Assembly: GCF_003672135.1 (NCBI RefSeq)
Contig: NC_039507.1
Location: 5,037,624 to 5,101,623, forward strand
Reading direction: 5' to 3'
DNA from: Ooceraea biroi
Lineage: Eukaryota > Arthropoda > Insecta > Hymenoptera > Formicidae
Length of the DNA: 64,000 bases
The notes under the pieces were generated by a model that was not told the origin of the DNA, did not search any database, and saw nothing but the letters and a program-made list of their open reading frames with translations. Below are positions 27,501-40,632 of this stretch, piece after piece. Numbering within the stretch: position 1 is the stretch's first letter; each line of letters begins with the position of its first letter. Position numbers and translations under genes: made by a program.

Positions 27501-30500
27501 CAAGACTCCCGTCTTCTCCGGTGCCTACTCCAACGTGGAAAGCGGGGTGAGTAATTAGACAGATCTTCGAGATGATTTCTCGAAGTTTGTTTCATCAGGC
27601 CGAAAATTAATTAAAATGCACAGTAATAAAATTAAATATACAGGTAATAAATAAATAAAATAATAATGTACTACTATGATTTGCAGGAAGTTACGTTATG
27701 CGCATTTTGAAGAAGAAAATCTCTAAACTTTCTTTTGATTTTATTATATTACGTAATAATACAATATGATATTCTTTGAGAAACATAATTAATTATTACT
27801 AAAATTGAAATTAGCGTAATAAATTAATTATTACGCTAATAATAATAAGTCTTAATTTCTAATGAATATTTCTTGAATAATATATACAATCACGTATTTT
27901 TACGACATACAGATATATCGCAATCCCATTTATTTATCTCAAAAGAATAAACACTGGGAAATACTAAAATGTTACAAACATTAAAATATTAAAATATTAT
28001 ATTAAAATATTATAAACGTTTTTTATAAACAGAATTCAGCTCCTAGGATAACGCCTAATGGTTCTCCGCCAAGATTCAGCGCGAGATACAAAGGAGCAGA
28101 ATTGTTTGTGAGAAAACCATCCATTGGTCAAGCTGTGGTACCATCGATCACAACGTCGTCGACCACGGCCTCGACACCGTTAGAGGTAAGACTTTTGAGG
28201 ATTTTGGAGAGAATCTTATGAGGGAATGTCGTCGAGGAGAGCTGAAGCTTTTTTGTTTATTAACGCACATTGTAACCACTTTCTAATTACATATTGTGTA
28301 CTCAGTCAAATAGAAAGCAATGGCTCATAAACCTGTCAGCTTGAATTCTCTGCTTTAATGGCAACAATCACATCGACACAATATTCTTATATCACGATGT
28401 GGCATCTCATCATCTTACGATAAATGTAATACGTAATAATCGTCGTAATTATCGCGCGTTATTATTATATCGTATTAAATGTACTCATGAAAAAGCTTTT
28501 CTAGCGGTAATAACGATATTACGAGTTTGCGGTAATTGTAACATATATTTGCGTAATCACTGACTAAATGTTATATCGGATTTAACATTTACCTTAAGAT
28601 AACTGCATACTATTCTTTATATGCGTTCTATGTATATACGTATGTGTACTGTACTATTATCATTATATGTATATAAAGCATGACTTTCATGGAGTCTAAA
28701 ATACGGATAGGTTTCAATAAATCGTAATAAAAAAAATATATATCGCGACGGAAGTACCAAGGTAAGGCGATATGCAAGCTGAACGTTAATGGTTCCCTTC
28801 AGGAGAAGTTACGTGAGGTAATTTTCTGTGCTTAAAAGGTATTCCCCACGAAGGTACCAGAGGGTTCCGAAGCAGTTGCACCGCCATCGTGGACCAACTC
28901 TGTCGTCACTACCCCACCAAGCGATTTCGTTTTTAATCATATCGATGAAAACAGCCTGCGTTAACTTGACCATTCTCTGATCTTAATAAGAAATCGCGTG
29001 TCTTAAATCGTAAATCGCCGTTCCTATTTTTCAATCACTCTTTCGCCATCCTTATTCTTTAGCGAATAAACGTCGCCGAAGTATAACAATTGTCGTGCGA
29101 GTTACAGACTTTTCCTTTTCTAAATTATATTAACAACAGCTTTTATCAATACAATCTTCTTTCTGTAAATCAATGCACCGTTGCTTTAAAGAAACACATC
29201 AGCACAAGCATAATCACTGCACGATCACCACTGTGATTTAAAACAATTCATTGGGATTAGGATTAATATATAAACAATATTAAACATCACGTTCTGATAT
29301 GCAGAAGAAACATTCGCGTCGAAAAAATTAAAGAAAAAAGTGATTTATTAATTTTGATTATGAGAAAAATTGATGCACGGTCATTGATCATGATCACGTC
29401 ATTTCATGGCACTCACGCATTATCGCATGATATACACTTGTATATGCAAATATTGTATCATACAATTTTATATCTATATTTTTTATAATAAATGTATTCA
29501 TTTTAGCATTGCACGCGATTAGCAACTGTTTGTCCTTATTTAAACATATTAGAGTTAAAATAACATGCAATTTTGCGAATATATATTTGTTATGCAAAAT
29601 ATATATAAACTTTTTACAAGAAGCTCTACAGAGGAATAAATAGAACATTAAAATAAAATATCAAACTCTAATTTAATTCTTAATTTGCTTCTGATTTGTG
29701 TTTATAAAAAAATAACAGAACCATAAATCAATCTAAAAGAAATGTTGAAATGTTTTGTGCTACTACACGTGATGTTTTCAACAACTTATGTAAATTGATT
29801 GATGCAAAAAACTAGACGTAATATGTACAATGCAAAAAGTAAAATGATTCACTGATAGTGAAGAATCACAAGAATCATTAATGGTTGAAAGAAATTTTAT
29901 TCATTTATAGCTTTCGTAATAATTGATTATTTTATGAATATTATATAGATATATAACTATACTTATTATATGATATATAATATAATTATAAAGATGCGAT
30001 AGTTTATAATTCACTGGTTTAGTAAAATTTCTGAAACTTCAAAAACTGTTTTATAATGTTTCGCTTTTTCTATAACTTTAAGATGAACTTTCATGGTTCT
30101 TGAGTTTCCTTCAGTTATTATAATTTTTTGACAATATTATACAAATAAATTTGTGTACTTTAAACTAAATATTTAACGAAATCGTTTACATATTTGTAAT
30201 AACTAATATTTGTTTCTCTATCTGTAACAACATATTATTTCTATACTTGTAATTAGATCTTATCTTAATTTGTACGTAACTAAACATATATATCTCGTAC
30301 ATGCCTCAACATTGTATCTTCAAGAAACATATATTGAATATAAAAACATTATCCGTTCTGAGTCTGTAAAAATATTTTGCATACTCTATCTTATTCTCTA
30401 TTTAGAATACTGCTATTGCACAACTATTGAAAAGTGAAAGTGTACGTTCATGAATAATAATACGTATTCTATCACATATAAAGAGAGCATGTGATAATAA

Positions 30501-33500
30501 AGATAACTTACTATAAAATATTATCAAAGAAGGAAGAATATTGTCACGCATTCTTTATTGCTAACATGCCTGGACTTAAAATCTCTTTTTTTAGTTTAGC
30601 CAATTTCAAAATTTCCATTATTAAAAAAATATATATCTGTTATAAAACATTTATACTTATATCAAACTGCACACAATTAACTTTTTATAATAATTTATAA
30701 CAATTTTACATGAAGCGAGTGGCTCTTCTTTCACGCAAACTGCGCAAATTATTTCTCATTTTGGAGGCTTCCATCAGGCGACCATGCGAGAAATGTTAAT
30801 GCAATACTTCCGTAATAATGTAATAGCGAAAGTACGTCAGTGGAGGCCTCTGTAGATGTAAGGTAAGAGCCGGCAGTATCTTGAAGAAGAGGAAAAAGTA
30901 TCAGAGGCGAGAGGAAAACTAGTTATCGCTGTTTCTAAGTATCCTCAAGAACAAGTTTGTGTAGAGCTATTATATCGAGACATTACGTTCAAAGACAATT
31001 CTCGATTTCCTTCCTTTCGCATTAGTTCATATCGTTACCAGGAGATGGTGTATGCTCACGTGCTCTCATAATGTTTATTTATATAATTATATATGTATAA
31101 CTATATACATTCGTACGTCAGATTGTCAAAATATTTTATCAATTGGTATGCTAATCGCAACATTGTGTGTCACACCTAGCTGTTGTTTCATCTGAATGCA
31201 CAGTTGTACATATGTAAATAGAAGAACTAAAACGTATTAACTCTTAAACGCATTTGAACTTCCTTCTAATTTTTTCTCTTACAATTCTAATCTTTCTTTT
31301 TACGCTTGAACTAAATTTGACATTACAGAAAATTTAAGCTGTGCGCTTAAGAGTTAAAAGTTACGTCGTACATAAAAGTTCTTGTTACCGCAATTTGCCA
31401 CTCGTAATTGCACCGTAAAGTGTGTACAGCACTTGCACGCACCGAATTTCTGATTGCAGAATTCCGGTTTGGCACCACCCGTTGACATCAACAGCCCCGG
31501 CGAGCCCAGATTCGTCACTTTTTATCAGGCATTAGAGTCAGCTAGCATAAGAAACGAGAATCTGGGCGCGGACGAAGTTTCCCAACAACAGCAAACACTA
31601 ACTGGCGGGGTAACGAAGGTAGACTCTAACGCTACTGTACCTAACGGCGCCAGTAACGACACTGCTAACAACAATGACACCGCAACAAGCCCCAACGCAA
31701 CAATCACGACCACATCCTCCCCAGATACTACCGTAGACACTACCACTACCATCGCCGCTCAGCCGGCGAACGTTTCGCTCTCTTCGAGATTAGGTACGGA
31801 GAATACCCCCAACGGTACCCCGGAAACCGCCTCGACGGTCGAGACCCCCGCAAATCCAGACCCGAGTGGAGATACCACTCCAAACGTTAACATGAACGAT
31901 ACCAAGCCGGCCCCTACCTCGGAATTGCCCGGAACCACCTCCGATAACACGATAACAAGTACACCGATCAGTGCAAACGTCTTGGGTACATCAGAGCTAG
32001 GTCTCACCGAAACCACATTAACCACATCGAGTGTAGAGACCTCGAGCATGCCATCCTCCACGGAATCCATTTTCAGCGATGTTCGATTCACTGAACAGTC
32101 TGTGGATACGAGCACCGCAACTACGGAAATGTCATTCATCATCGAAACAGTAAACACAGACGTATCTACGCCCGCTTTTCAAAATCTTCAACTGGATATT
32201 TTCTCCACATTTTCTCCAAATCCCGAGAGTTTCACGATAACGCAAATAACGCCCGAAATAACTACCGTGCCCGCAACGAATGATGCATTCGAGGATATTG
32301 AAATTAATACCGTGCAACAGTCTGATGAGACGACGCCTCCGGCAACGGGTGCTCCAATAAACGGCATCTCCGAAAACGTAGGGGCAAATACCGAGCGACA
32401 ACCCGACCTGACAATACCTCAAACGATAGAAAGCTCAACAATAGAAATTAATAATATAGTTGAAGATATAGAAACGAATAATGTACAACAATCGGATACG
32501 ACGATTCCGTCTCAGATAACGGAAACCACGAGTACAACTGAGCTGACTACGACAGAGGAGATCTCCAACGATATCATTCAGACTCAGACAACACCGGCAT
32601 CAACTGTAACATCCACGTTTCGCACACGAATAATCGATTACGCGCAAGATATTCTATCGCGTTTGCAAGGTAGCCTCCCCTCAACTAGGGCACCCAATCA
32701 AACGCCCATCATCGCTACAGCTGTATTGCCGGATTCGCCGCCAACAAACACAGAGAGTCCCGCGCGAATACAGGAAGCGACCACTGTGCAGGAAATTGGA
32801 TCAGGAAACATTCAGACGACCACGTCACAGTTGACCCTGGAAGTGCAAGAAATGACCACCCAGAATACAGTAGGTTTGGACCCTCCAGATCCGAGTGCGG
32901 AACAGAGATTGTCGAGTAATGTAAATGTAGAGCGCAACGCGACGTTAAATTCTGATTCAATGATGACAACAACTCAGGATACGCGTAGCCTGGGAGATTC
33001 ACCGGTAGACGCAAGGGTTGCGGCTACCACATCAATGCCGAGCTCGCGATTCGTCGATTTTGTTACGGAAAGCGACCCTTCGTCATCATCTAACGATACA
33101 TTACTCACCGAGCTAATGACTATCGCGAAGAGTCTTTTCTCGGAAGCAATGAACGATACGCGACAACCGTCATTCGTGCCAAGCCAGATTTCCGATTTCG
33201 AAGCAACTACGGTTCCAGACGTGAGTAATTTGTCTCGAGCTAACGACACGATAGAAAACGCTGATAAAAATGAAGTTGCATCCTCGAATGACACGTCAGA
33301 AAGGACCACTGCATCTTCCGCACTTCCGACCTCTTTAGAAAGCATTACCGGAAATATAAACGTCACTATATCCGTTGATTTATCCGGAAGCGAAACAGGA
33401 GATAGTTCCAATCGCGCATCTATGGTAGGATCGGAAATTTCGTTAATAGACTTTAATATGCGACCCACCGATGTGAAAAGTCCAGTCGATGTAGGTGATG

Positions 33501-36500
33501 TAACTGCAATACCTCAAATATCACTTTCCCAGATAAAGATAGAAACACCGGACACAATAACGCCGGCCAGCATGAATTTTGAACTAACTACTAATATACC
33601 CGACTCACAACCATCTAATCCAACTGAACCAACTGATAATAATATCCGACAATGGAATACTTTGGCCATCGATTTCGCGCAAAATCAACTTACGACTTTA
33701 TCAAATAATAATTTCGAACTTACAGTGGATTTCACTACTAATAATCCCGTAATGACTTCTGTTACCGCGAATACAGCAGAAATACTCGCTGATTTACGTG
33801 AGTCCACGAACATATCTGCGGAAATGGGATTAACCACTAGCGTAACTATTACGGAGGTAAATGTCACGCAGATAAGCGACACTAATCAGGCAATGGAACC
33901 CACCACGGTAAAGCCCGCATCTGATCCAACGAACGATCAATTCCTTGTAACGAATGCACCGAGTATTACCACAATGCTTCCAATAGTGTCCGATGATAAT
34001 GCAGCCGATACAAGAGATACTCAGCCATTTAGTACAGAGCCTCCCAGAATTACGGAATCGATCCGTAATTTAGTAAACTCCATCGAAACCACCACTAATC
34101 AATTCAACGACATAACAACAAACGCTCCCCAAATGATAACCAATCTCGTAAGCGAGACGCCAAATCTTATTGCCCGTTTCCAGGATACTACAACGGCAAC
34201 AACAACCGCCCAAAGGACGGCTGGTTCAAGCATCATACAACCCCAGCAAACGACCGAAACTACCACCATTCCATCCCCAACATCCCCTGAATCCTTCATT
34301 GATACGACAACTACCCCATCACCGTCAGTCCAAACGACGGCAGCGACCACGACAACGACAGAGACCACAACAACGACAGCCATTCCTCAGACAACGTCAA
34401 TAAGATTATCGTCTCAAGCTGACTTCACCACCACTGCCGGTTCGATGCCCGAAACCACCATTCCTACTATCGACATAAACGAAAATCTCATCTCCACCGA
34501 GGCGTCGACCAACACCCCAACTACGCAAGGTACAACGGTCACACTAAGTGAAGCGGATGATCTGAACGCGATATCTAGGATGGATGTCGGCGAAATGCCG
34601 ATGACGACAACGACGACGAGTACCACACCATCCACAACTACCGCAGCACCAATGAACACGTCCACAGTACCTACAACGACTACGTCTACCACACAGGCCG
34701 CTATGTCGAACGGAACAACACGTCCACCATTCGCACCAGTCAATACCGCACCCTATTTTGGACGTTTGGGTCCAAATCAAAGTCAAATGACCCCAACGTC
34801 AAGACCCAGCTCGTCCAACAGAGCACCGGTTCGGGACTACTTGATTTATGGTATTTATCCTAATAAGACCATCGTGCGGAAGCGACCGGAGGACAATTTG
34901 ATCGATCCCAGGAACGTGGACAGCCCGTACGTGATATTCGGCATCTACCCGGACGGCCGATTAGTGCGAAAGTTCCCCAACGGGACGATAATACCGGATT
35001 CACCCAGGAACCCGGTCGAGGTTGTGTTCACACTTAGCACTACCACTACTACTAACCGACCAGTACCCAGGCCGTTTTATAACCAGGCTAACCAAGCAGT
35101 CACTTATAACCAGAATCAAGCCCCAGTGTACTATAATAACCGTAGACCCGTGGACGAGCTGACGGCAGGCGGCCAGAATCCCAGCCCAATTGATTTTGGA
35201 CTTACTGGTAACGCGATTGGCGTCCCCCCTGGAGTTGGCCCCAATTTCGCAGGATCATTCGGTCCCCCTGCTAGCGTCCCGAGCACAAACAAAATGGTAT
35301 CTCTATCTAAACTCTTCATCAAAGTTATACTTTATCCATATAACGAACTTGATCGAGAATCATAAAACTAAGAAGTTTTCAAATTTTAGATTCTCTTAGA
35401 AATTATTATTGCGAGAGTATCTCGGAGGAATTTTACTCTTAATTGTTAATAAAACACGAAAATCAACAAAAGATTTATTTTTCTTATAATTTCTGTGTTT
35501 AAATAAGTTATATATTTATTGTTATTATTTATTTTTTTGAAGTTGATAAACATTTTTTCATATTATGATATCACATATAAAATATATCTGTTTAATTTTT
35601 GAGTCTGAAATTAAGATCGTATTTAATATATAACATTAATTAAGAACCGGATAATCATGTTTAGTGTAAAATGCGTAAGTCAGCTACATGAAATGACCAG
35701 TATTTAATTTTTTATTCCTCTTAAATCTATACAACGGCATAGTAAATTTTCATAACATAGTAAACTTTCTCTTTCTGGATAATTATTATATAATATTGAT
35801 AACATTAACAACTCAGTTTCTTAGAATACCTTTATAACTTCTATTTATAGCTTTCCTTCTAATAGACTTTCTTCTTACGACGGGGATGCTTTATATTCCG
35901 GTATAATTTTTATGAAATGCAATTTAATACTTTTTTTCCAGGTGAGATATATCGAGACGTGTTACAATGGCTGTGTATAAAGTATCGTTGTAAATTTGTA
36001 TATAAATAATCGTGGTATATTTATAGCACTTTTATTTGCACATTTGCACTTTTTTTCATCTACACGCATCATATTTTTTATCAAATATTATTATACACAA
36101 TTTACTTCAAATGTTTTATTCGTGTTAAATTCATAATTACAATATGTTATATCAAGTTTAAAACAAATAATTTTGTTATGTTTACAAGACATAAAAGGTA
36201 TATTTTTCTAAAAAGCTATTTAATATTTATATTTTTCATTACTACAAATCATAATTAATACAAAAATTATAATCATAAAATCATAATCAATACATAATCA
36301 ATAAAAATTAATAGATACAAATATTTTATTGATTTAAACAGATAAATTCGTTAAAAATGTTATTGCGATCTCCAAAAATTTTGAACCGCGTTTTATATTT
36401 TTATGGTATTTGTTGTCACAAAAATATTATGATATAAAATTATATATATAAAAAATATAACTTTATATTATTCTCAGGAAAATATAAGAACTCGAGATAT

Positions 36501-39500
36501 TGTGTACTCGAGAAATTATATATATATACATACATGCAAAAGTATTAAATGGCATAAATCGATATTTTATTTAATAGCAAATCACAATTGCATGAATTTC
36601 AGCTTCTTTGCACTATTTCATAATAAATTCTATATCAAGTTTGAAACAAATTTGTTTTTATATTATTCATTTATATTTTATATAATTATTCATCATGACA
36701 TGTGTAATTACATTTTTTAATGAAGTTATTATAAATGTATAACATAAATATTTCAGAGCGATATGTTATTAAACACTCAAATGGGCACGTTGCCGAATGC
36801 AGCTTCGACGATCAGTAACGTACAGATGTCAAATACAAATAACGTTCAACCACAAGGTCCTGTCGGCTCCATTGTCCAAGATCGCGATATGAATGAAGCT
36901 GCCCGGACAAGCGTAACGTCTGATCAACGCAGTTCTGTATATATTGGACAAGTAATAAAGCAACAAAACTATTATAAAATTATATTATAATTAAGCATAC
37001 TTATGCCAAAAGAAAACATTTTAAAATAATTGTAATATTTCAGGATAAATTTATTAATTATCAAATTGCACCCAACGTCAATCCGAAAGTTGTTGATGTG
37101 AAGATAAATTCAATGGCTGTAAGTAATCAAATATAATAATATCGCAAAATTGGATATGATAATCTTTTAATGATCGAATTGTTAATTAATATAAGACAAC
37201 AAACTTGCTACTAATAAATTTTCTTGTTTTTTACTCTGTTAAAAAATTAGTAATACTAACAAAAGTTTCTCAAACATTTTACTTTCTACAAAAATGTTTA
37301 ATTTATTTCTCGCGTTGTGTTCATTGCTAAAAATATTGAAACTAGTAATATGTTTATTATATCTCAACAATGCATTAAAAATCCATCAAATGATAACAAA
37401 GACACTATAACTAACAATTTCTTTATAATTATAATTATACTATAGATATAATAAATGAAATAAAATTACTGATAAAAATGCATTGTAATTATTAATTTGC
37501 TGTGAATTTGTTAGACTTCTGTAAGTGAAGGTACAGCATCATCTACAGCATCGATTCCGTCCTTTGAGAATTTGTTAAACAATCAATCGAGTAGTAATGG
37601 AATAATAACTGCACCACCTGGTTTTCCTTGGAGAGATCCTCTCGATCAGATATTCGGTATTACTACCAGTTCGCCTATACAGACAGCATCCGTGGCATCG
37701 AATCAATTGGTGTGTATTAATAATGATAATATTAATATAGTAATTTTATATTTTAATTTGAACATAATGCTTAAATAAATAATGCTGATAATGATATTTC
37801 GATAGCTATTATAAAATAGCAAGCTTTTCAAAATAAAATCTTATATTACAAAAGTAATTAATATGAAAATATGAAAATTCATAATTTAGGTAAATATTGT
37901 ATCTTATTTTTTATTTTGCATTTTATGTTTTGACAAATTTCTTTACATTTATTATAGGACGAGCCGCCTGAAAACAACGCATCGATTTTGCCGCGTCCCA
38001 TAAATCCTCAGGTAGAGATATTCACGCCAATCAGGAGTGGCGCAATCCTAAATACCAACAACGGACCAACAACAAGTTTACCATTAACTATTGCGAGTAC
38101 CACTCCCGCTACTACTAATGCTATTATTAGTACTACAACACCAGCATCGACAACTACTGCAGCTACTACTACTACTACTACCACCACTACTACAACTACT
38201 ACTACAACTACAACCACTTCGACAACTATCCCTGCACCCACGAGTACAACCGGCCAACCGACTACTACGCCAAGTACAACATCCAGTATTGCGCCAAGTA
38301 CTACCGCTCGACTTGTGACAACTGCCTCTTCTATAATTGCTAAAGCACCTATACCACGGGCTACATCGTCACCAAGTGCGATATTATCCGCGAGTGACGT
38401 ACTAAACGGATTACAAGCGAACACGAAGGAAAATACTTTTGGCACAACATTCGATGATCTGGCTTTCTTAAATTCACTGGTAAGTCTACTTTACTTATTT
38501 GCCATCTATATCACTACAATTTCTTCTACGTTTTTTTCTTAAATTGAAAGAAAAATTAAATTATTTTATATAGTTTTTTTACTATATTTTATATAGTAGT
38601 AAATTATAAAAATATTTATAGCTACAAAACAACGTCAATCCCACCACCCCAAAAACATTAAGCGATGTAGAGCAAATGTTAGCGAACAGGGTAAGTAAGA
38701 TGTAACAATATTTCTAACAAGTGTGCAAATTAAAAATATAATATTATATAATTCATAGTATATTTTCTTTTTATAAATATTATCCTCCTTCGAATTATTG
38801 CATTCTATCTCACAGAAAAAATTAGTGAATGCTCAAAAATGCTTAGTCAATTAATATTCTGCCAATTTTTATAGATTTTAGCACTTGCACTGGCTAAACC
38901 TGGGCTGACACGATCGCCGAAGGCGATTCAAGACGCGAGTTTAAACGTGAATCTCAACAGCATTAAAAAAGATCTCCCATCACCAGAACCACCCTCCGAA
39001 CCGATAATAATCGACTTGTTACCGTATTCTTCTGCAACAAACTTGGGTTTAAGTACACCAGCTACAAAAACAAAAGCAAGTACAGCAGCGTCAAGTACCA
39101 CACCGCGATCCAGTACCACACCGGTTACGACTAAAGCACCAGTTGTCATTACCGCCAAACCCAAAACGACAGCGAGACCAAAAACTAGCACTACCCAAGC
39201 GCCCGTAGGATTCGGTATGAGTTTATGGAGAGCGTTGTTCGGTGATAACTTCTTCAATGCGACTAGAGAAAAACCGAAGCCTACAATTAAAACAACGACT
39301 GCCAAACCTGTCCAAGCCACTCAAAAGCCCATTGAAATTACTCAGAAACCGGTGCAAACTGTGAAATCAACCACGTATGCGAGCCATATTATGTCAGCGG
39401 TTCCGAGTAAACCGCCACCGTCATACACCACGCGAAGAAGCGTGGACATTGCGGATATTCAAGTAGCCTCGACCGCATCGTTCGCAGACAGTATCGGTTC

Positions 39501-40632
39501 CGCATCCGCTTCAACACCAAGCTCAATCTCATCAACGCCAAGCTCAATCTCATCAACACCAAGCTCAATCTCATCAACCACGCTTTTGAACAATCCGAAT
39601 CCGAGACTGACCGACGTCTCCACGACCACATACTCGCCTGAGGATGACGCAAAGTTCTTGGCTGCGCTATTACGAGCCATACAAACGGGTAAATTGAAAT
39701 TAAATTGTTTTTTTATCCTTTTTTCTAAAATTATTTTAACAAAGTTTGAACTTGATAATAATTGTATCGTCAATTGTTATTTCCACATTATTAGTTTATT
39801 AATCTAATTCTAATTGATCTAATTAATAAATTAATTTTTTCATTAGAATCACAAACAAGTACATCTACAACGACTCAACGTGCGATAACCGAGGATGACG
39901 AAGCTTTCTTGAGAGCAATTTTAAGTCAACAACCTAACATTTTGAGTGCGACCGCAACATCATCATCCGAAGTGAATCCTGCTGCTTTGCTAGCATTACT
40001 CCTAAAGCAGCAAGGAATAGAACCATCGACTCCAGCAACAAATCTTAGAGAGCAGTTACGATTAGCCGTGAGCATAATTTTTCTTCTGCAATTATTTAAT
40101 TTATCAAAAATATTTTAACATTTGTTTTTTGTAAATCCTAGAACGTACAACTTATTTTAAGATCATTATTTTTTAATTTAAGAAATTTTCATATGTCCCG
40201 AGCAGAGTCTAGATCTGACTCAATTGCAACCGGATCCAGCTGTGACTACCACTCGACCAACAACGACGACGACGACAACTAACAGACCGATTTTCTCAAC
40301 TCAGTCAACAGTCAGTACGACAAGGAAAGTGACACCGAGACCGTCTCCGAGATCAAGGCTGCAGACTACGACATGGTCCCCTAGTTCAACGTATCCACCG
40401 CCATTATTCGGACAGAATTCAGGTAGCGGTCTGGCTACTGCTACTAGAGTCTTTGGTCAATTCCTTGGCGCTGCTATTTCGGTAAATATCCTCACAAATA
40501 TTTTAAAATTATTTAAAAATATTATCTTTTTGTATTTATTATTATTATTATTATTATTGCTTTGATTTTCAGGGTGCAGCCCAACAACTCCAATCTTTGT
40601 TGAGAAATGGTACCAGAAACGTGATCGGTTAA
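12508..40632 (+). CDS. Giant secreted Ser/Thr-rich mucin-like protein, about 3,415 aa, 17 coding exons
   Basis: I do not recognise an ortholog name. Exons: 12508-12594, 20706-22032, 22203-22870, 23196-23249, 23609-23776, 26020-27546, 28033-28185, 31460-35296, 36757-36951, 37044-37118, 37515-37709, 37958-38479, 38622-38690, 38875-39688, 39847-40067, 40206-40481, 40573-40632. Every junction has a GT-AG consensus and a matching phase. The product starts with a signal peptide (MARTLLLSLVV...). It continues with a Lys/Arg/Ser-rich N-terminal part (about 30-700), then very long Thr/Ser/Pro-rich low-complexity regions typical of O-glycosylated mucin-like proteins. A conserved-looking patch carries two copies of a GIYP-x-x-x-x-VRK motif, and short helical motifs lie near the C-terminus. 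I noticed no cysteine in the joined protein and no second membrane segment, so no chitin-binding or VWC domain is visible. An extracellular matrix, cuticle or glycocalyx role is inference. The least certain links are the 8.1-kb first intron and the 28185-to-31460 join, where one gene could be two. Confidence 0.75.
12595..20705 (+). other. 8.1-kb first coding intron of the mucin-like gene
   Basis: No exon with both good splice sites and a compatible phase was found here. Small open frames (14653-14868, 16469-16672, 18022-18270, 18341-18682, 19202-19384) have no recognisable product. Most of the intron is AT-rich, but about 20,040-20,270 is notably CG-rich with CGATCGATCG-type words, which could be a regulatory element. 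Long first introns often carry enhancers, so that reading is inference. Confidence 0.45.
20706..22870 (+). CDS. Basic, Ser-rich N-terminal exons of the mucin-like gene
   Basis: Two exons (20706-22032 and 22203-22870) encode about 665 residues dominated by Ser, Arg, Lys, Thr, Asp and Glu. Many RS, SR and KSR words occur, as do dibasic and tetrabasic sites (KSRKSDRSKSR, EKRRTSS, DKRRSNDR). On sequence alone this resembles an SR-type domain. The upstream signal peptide instead points to an extracellular, highly charged and disordered region with several potential proprotein-convertase sites. No globular domain is visible. The frame is open for 457 codons in the first exon, far beyond chance. Confidence 0.8.
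28839..28964 (+). CDS. Candidate alternative terminal exon of the mucin-like gene
   Basis: After an acceptor (CTTAAAAG then GTATTC) a phase-0 frame runs for 41 codons to TAA, beginning VFPTKVPEGSEAV and ending NHIDENSLR. Its Pro, Ser, Thr and Val make-up matches the neighbouring exons, and the preceding exon (28033-28185) ends in the same phase. If used, it would produce a short secreted isoform of about 1,369 aa lacking the Thr-rich C-terminal half. Equally, it could mark the true end of one gene and make 31460 onward a second gene. A second AG at 28802 offers a competing acceptor. Confidence 0.4.
   Translation, partial: VFPTKVPEGSEAVAPPSWTNSVVTTPPSDFVFNHIDENSLR
28965..31459 (+). other. Intron or intergenic gap before the Thr-rich exon
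   Basis: These 2.5 kb are AT-rich and hold no exon I can defend. If the mucin-like gene is single, this is an intron. If the exon at 28839 is terminal, the promoter of a second gene would have to lie here. A donor-like GATGTAAG then GTAAGAG near 30862 could close a noncoding exon, but no signal-peptide exon was seen to go with it. Confidence 0.4.
31460..35296 (+). CDS. 3.8-kb Thr/Ser-rich exon of the mucin-like gene
   Basis: This single exon encodes 1,279 residues. It opens with NSGLAPPVDINSPGEPRF and becomes Thr, Ser, Pro, Asn and Glu rich with many N-x-S/T sequons, consistent with dense glycosylation. Near its 3' end the composition changes to an ordered-looking patch with two related segments, YGIYPNKTIVRK and FGIYPDGRLVRK. 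A Gln/Asn/Pro-rich tail follows, then the donor at 35297. No cysteine was seen. The antisense open frames across it, rich in Val, are shadows of the ACN codons. Confidence 0.85.
38164..38220 (+). repeat. (ACT)n/(ACN)n coding microsatellite encoding poly-Thr
   Basis: About nineteen consecutive threonine codons, mostly ACT with some ACC and ACA, lie inside exon 37958-38479. Such a run is prone to length change and may vary between individuals. It encodes an uninterrupted Thr block within the mucin-like region. Confidence 0.85.
39511..39573 (+). repeat. Three tandem 21-bp repeats encoding STPSSIS
   Basis: Three nearly identical 21-bp units, differing at one base in the middle copy, encode STPSSIS in frame within exon 38875-39688. 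The near-identity suggests recent expansion within the coding sequence. It is a plausible length polymorphism. Confidence 0.9.

Noticed and set aside
30779..30856. Phase-0 frame ATMREMLMQYF... ending in TAG after an AG acceptor
   Set aside because: It is only 25 codons, unlike the neighbouring exons in composition, with a weak acceptor context; chance is the better explanation.
34099..34743. Val-rich minus-strand open frames opposite the Thr-rich exon (also 31525-31752, 38008-38445, 38928-39320)
   Set aside because: They are complements of ACN threonine codons, have no splice logic or family resemblance, and lie opposite a better-supported coding frame.
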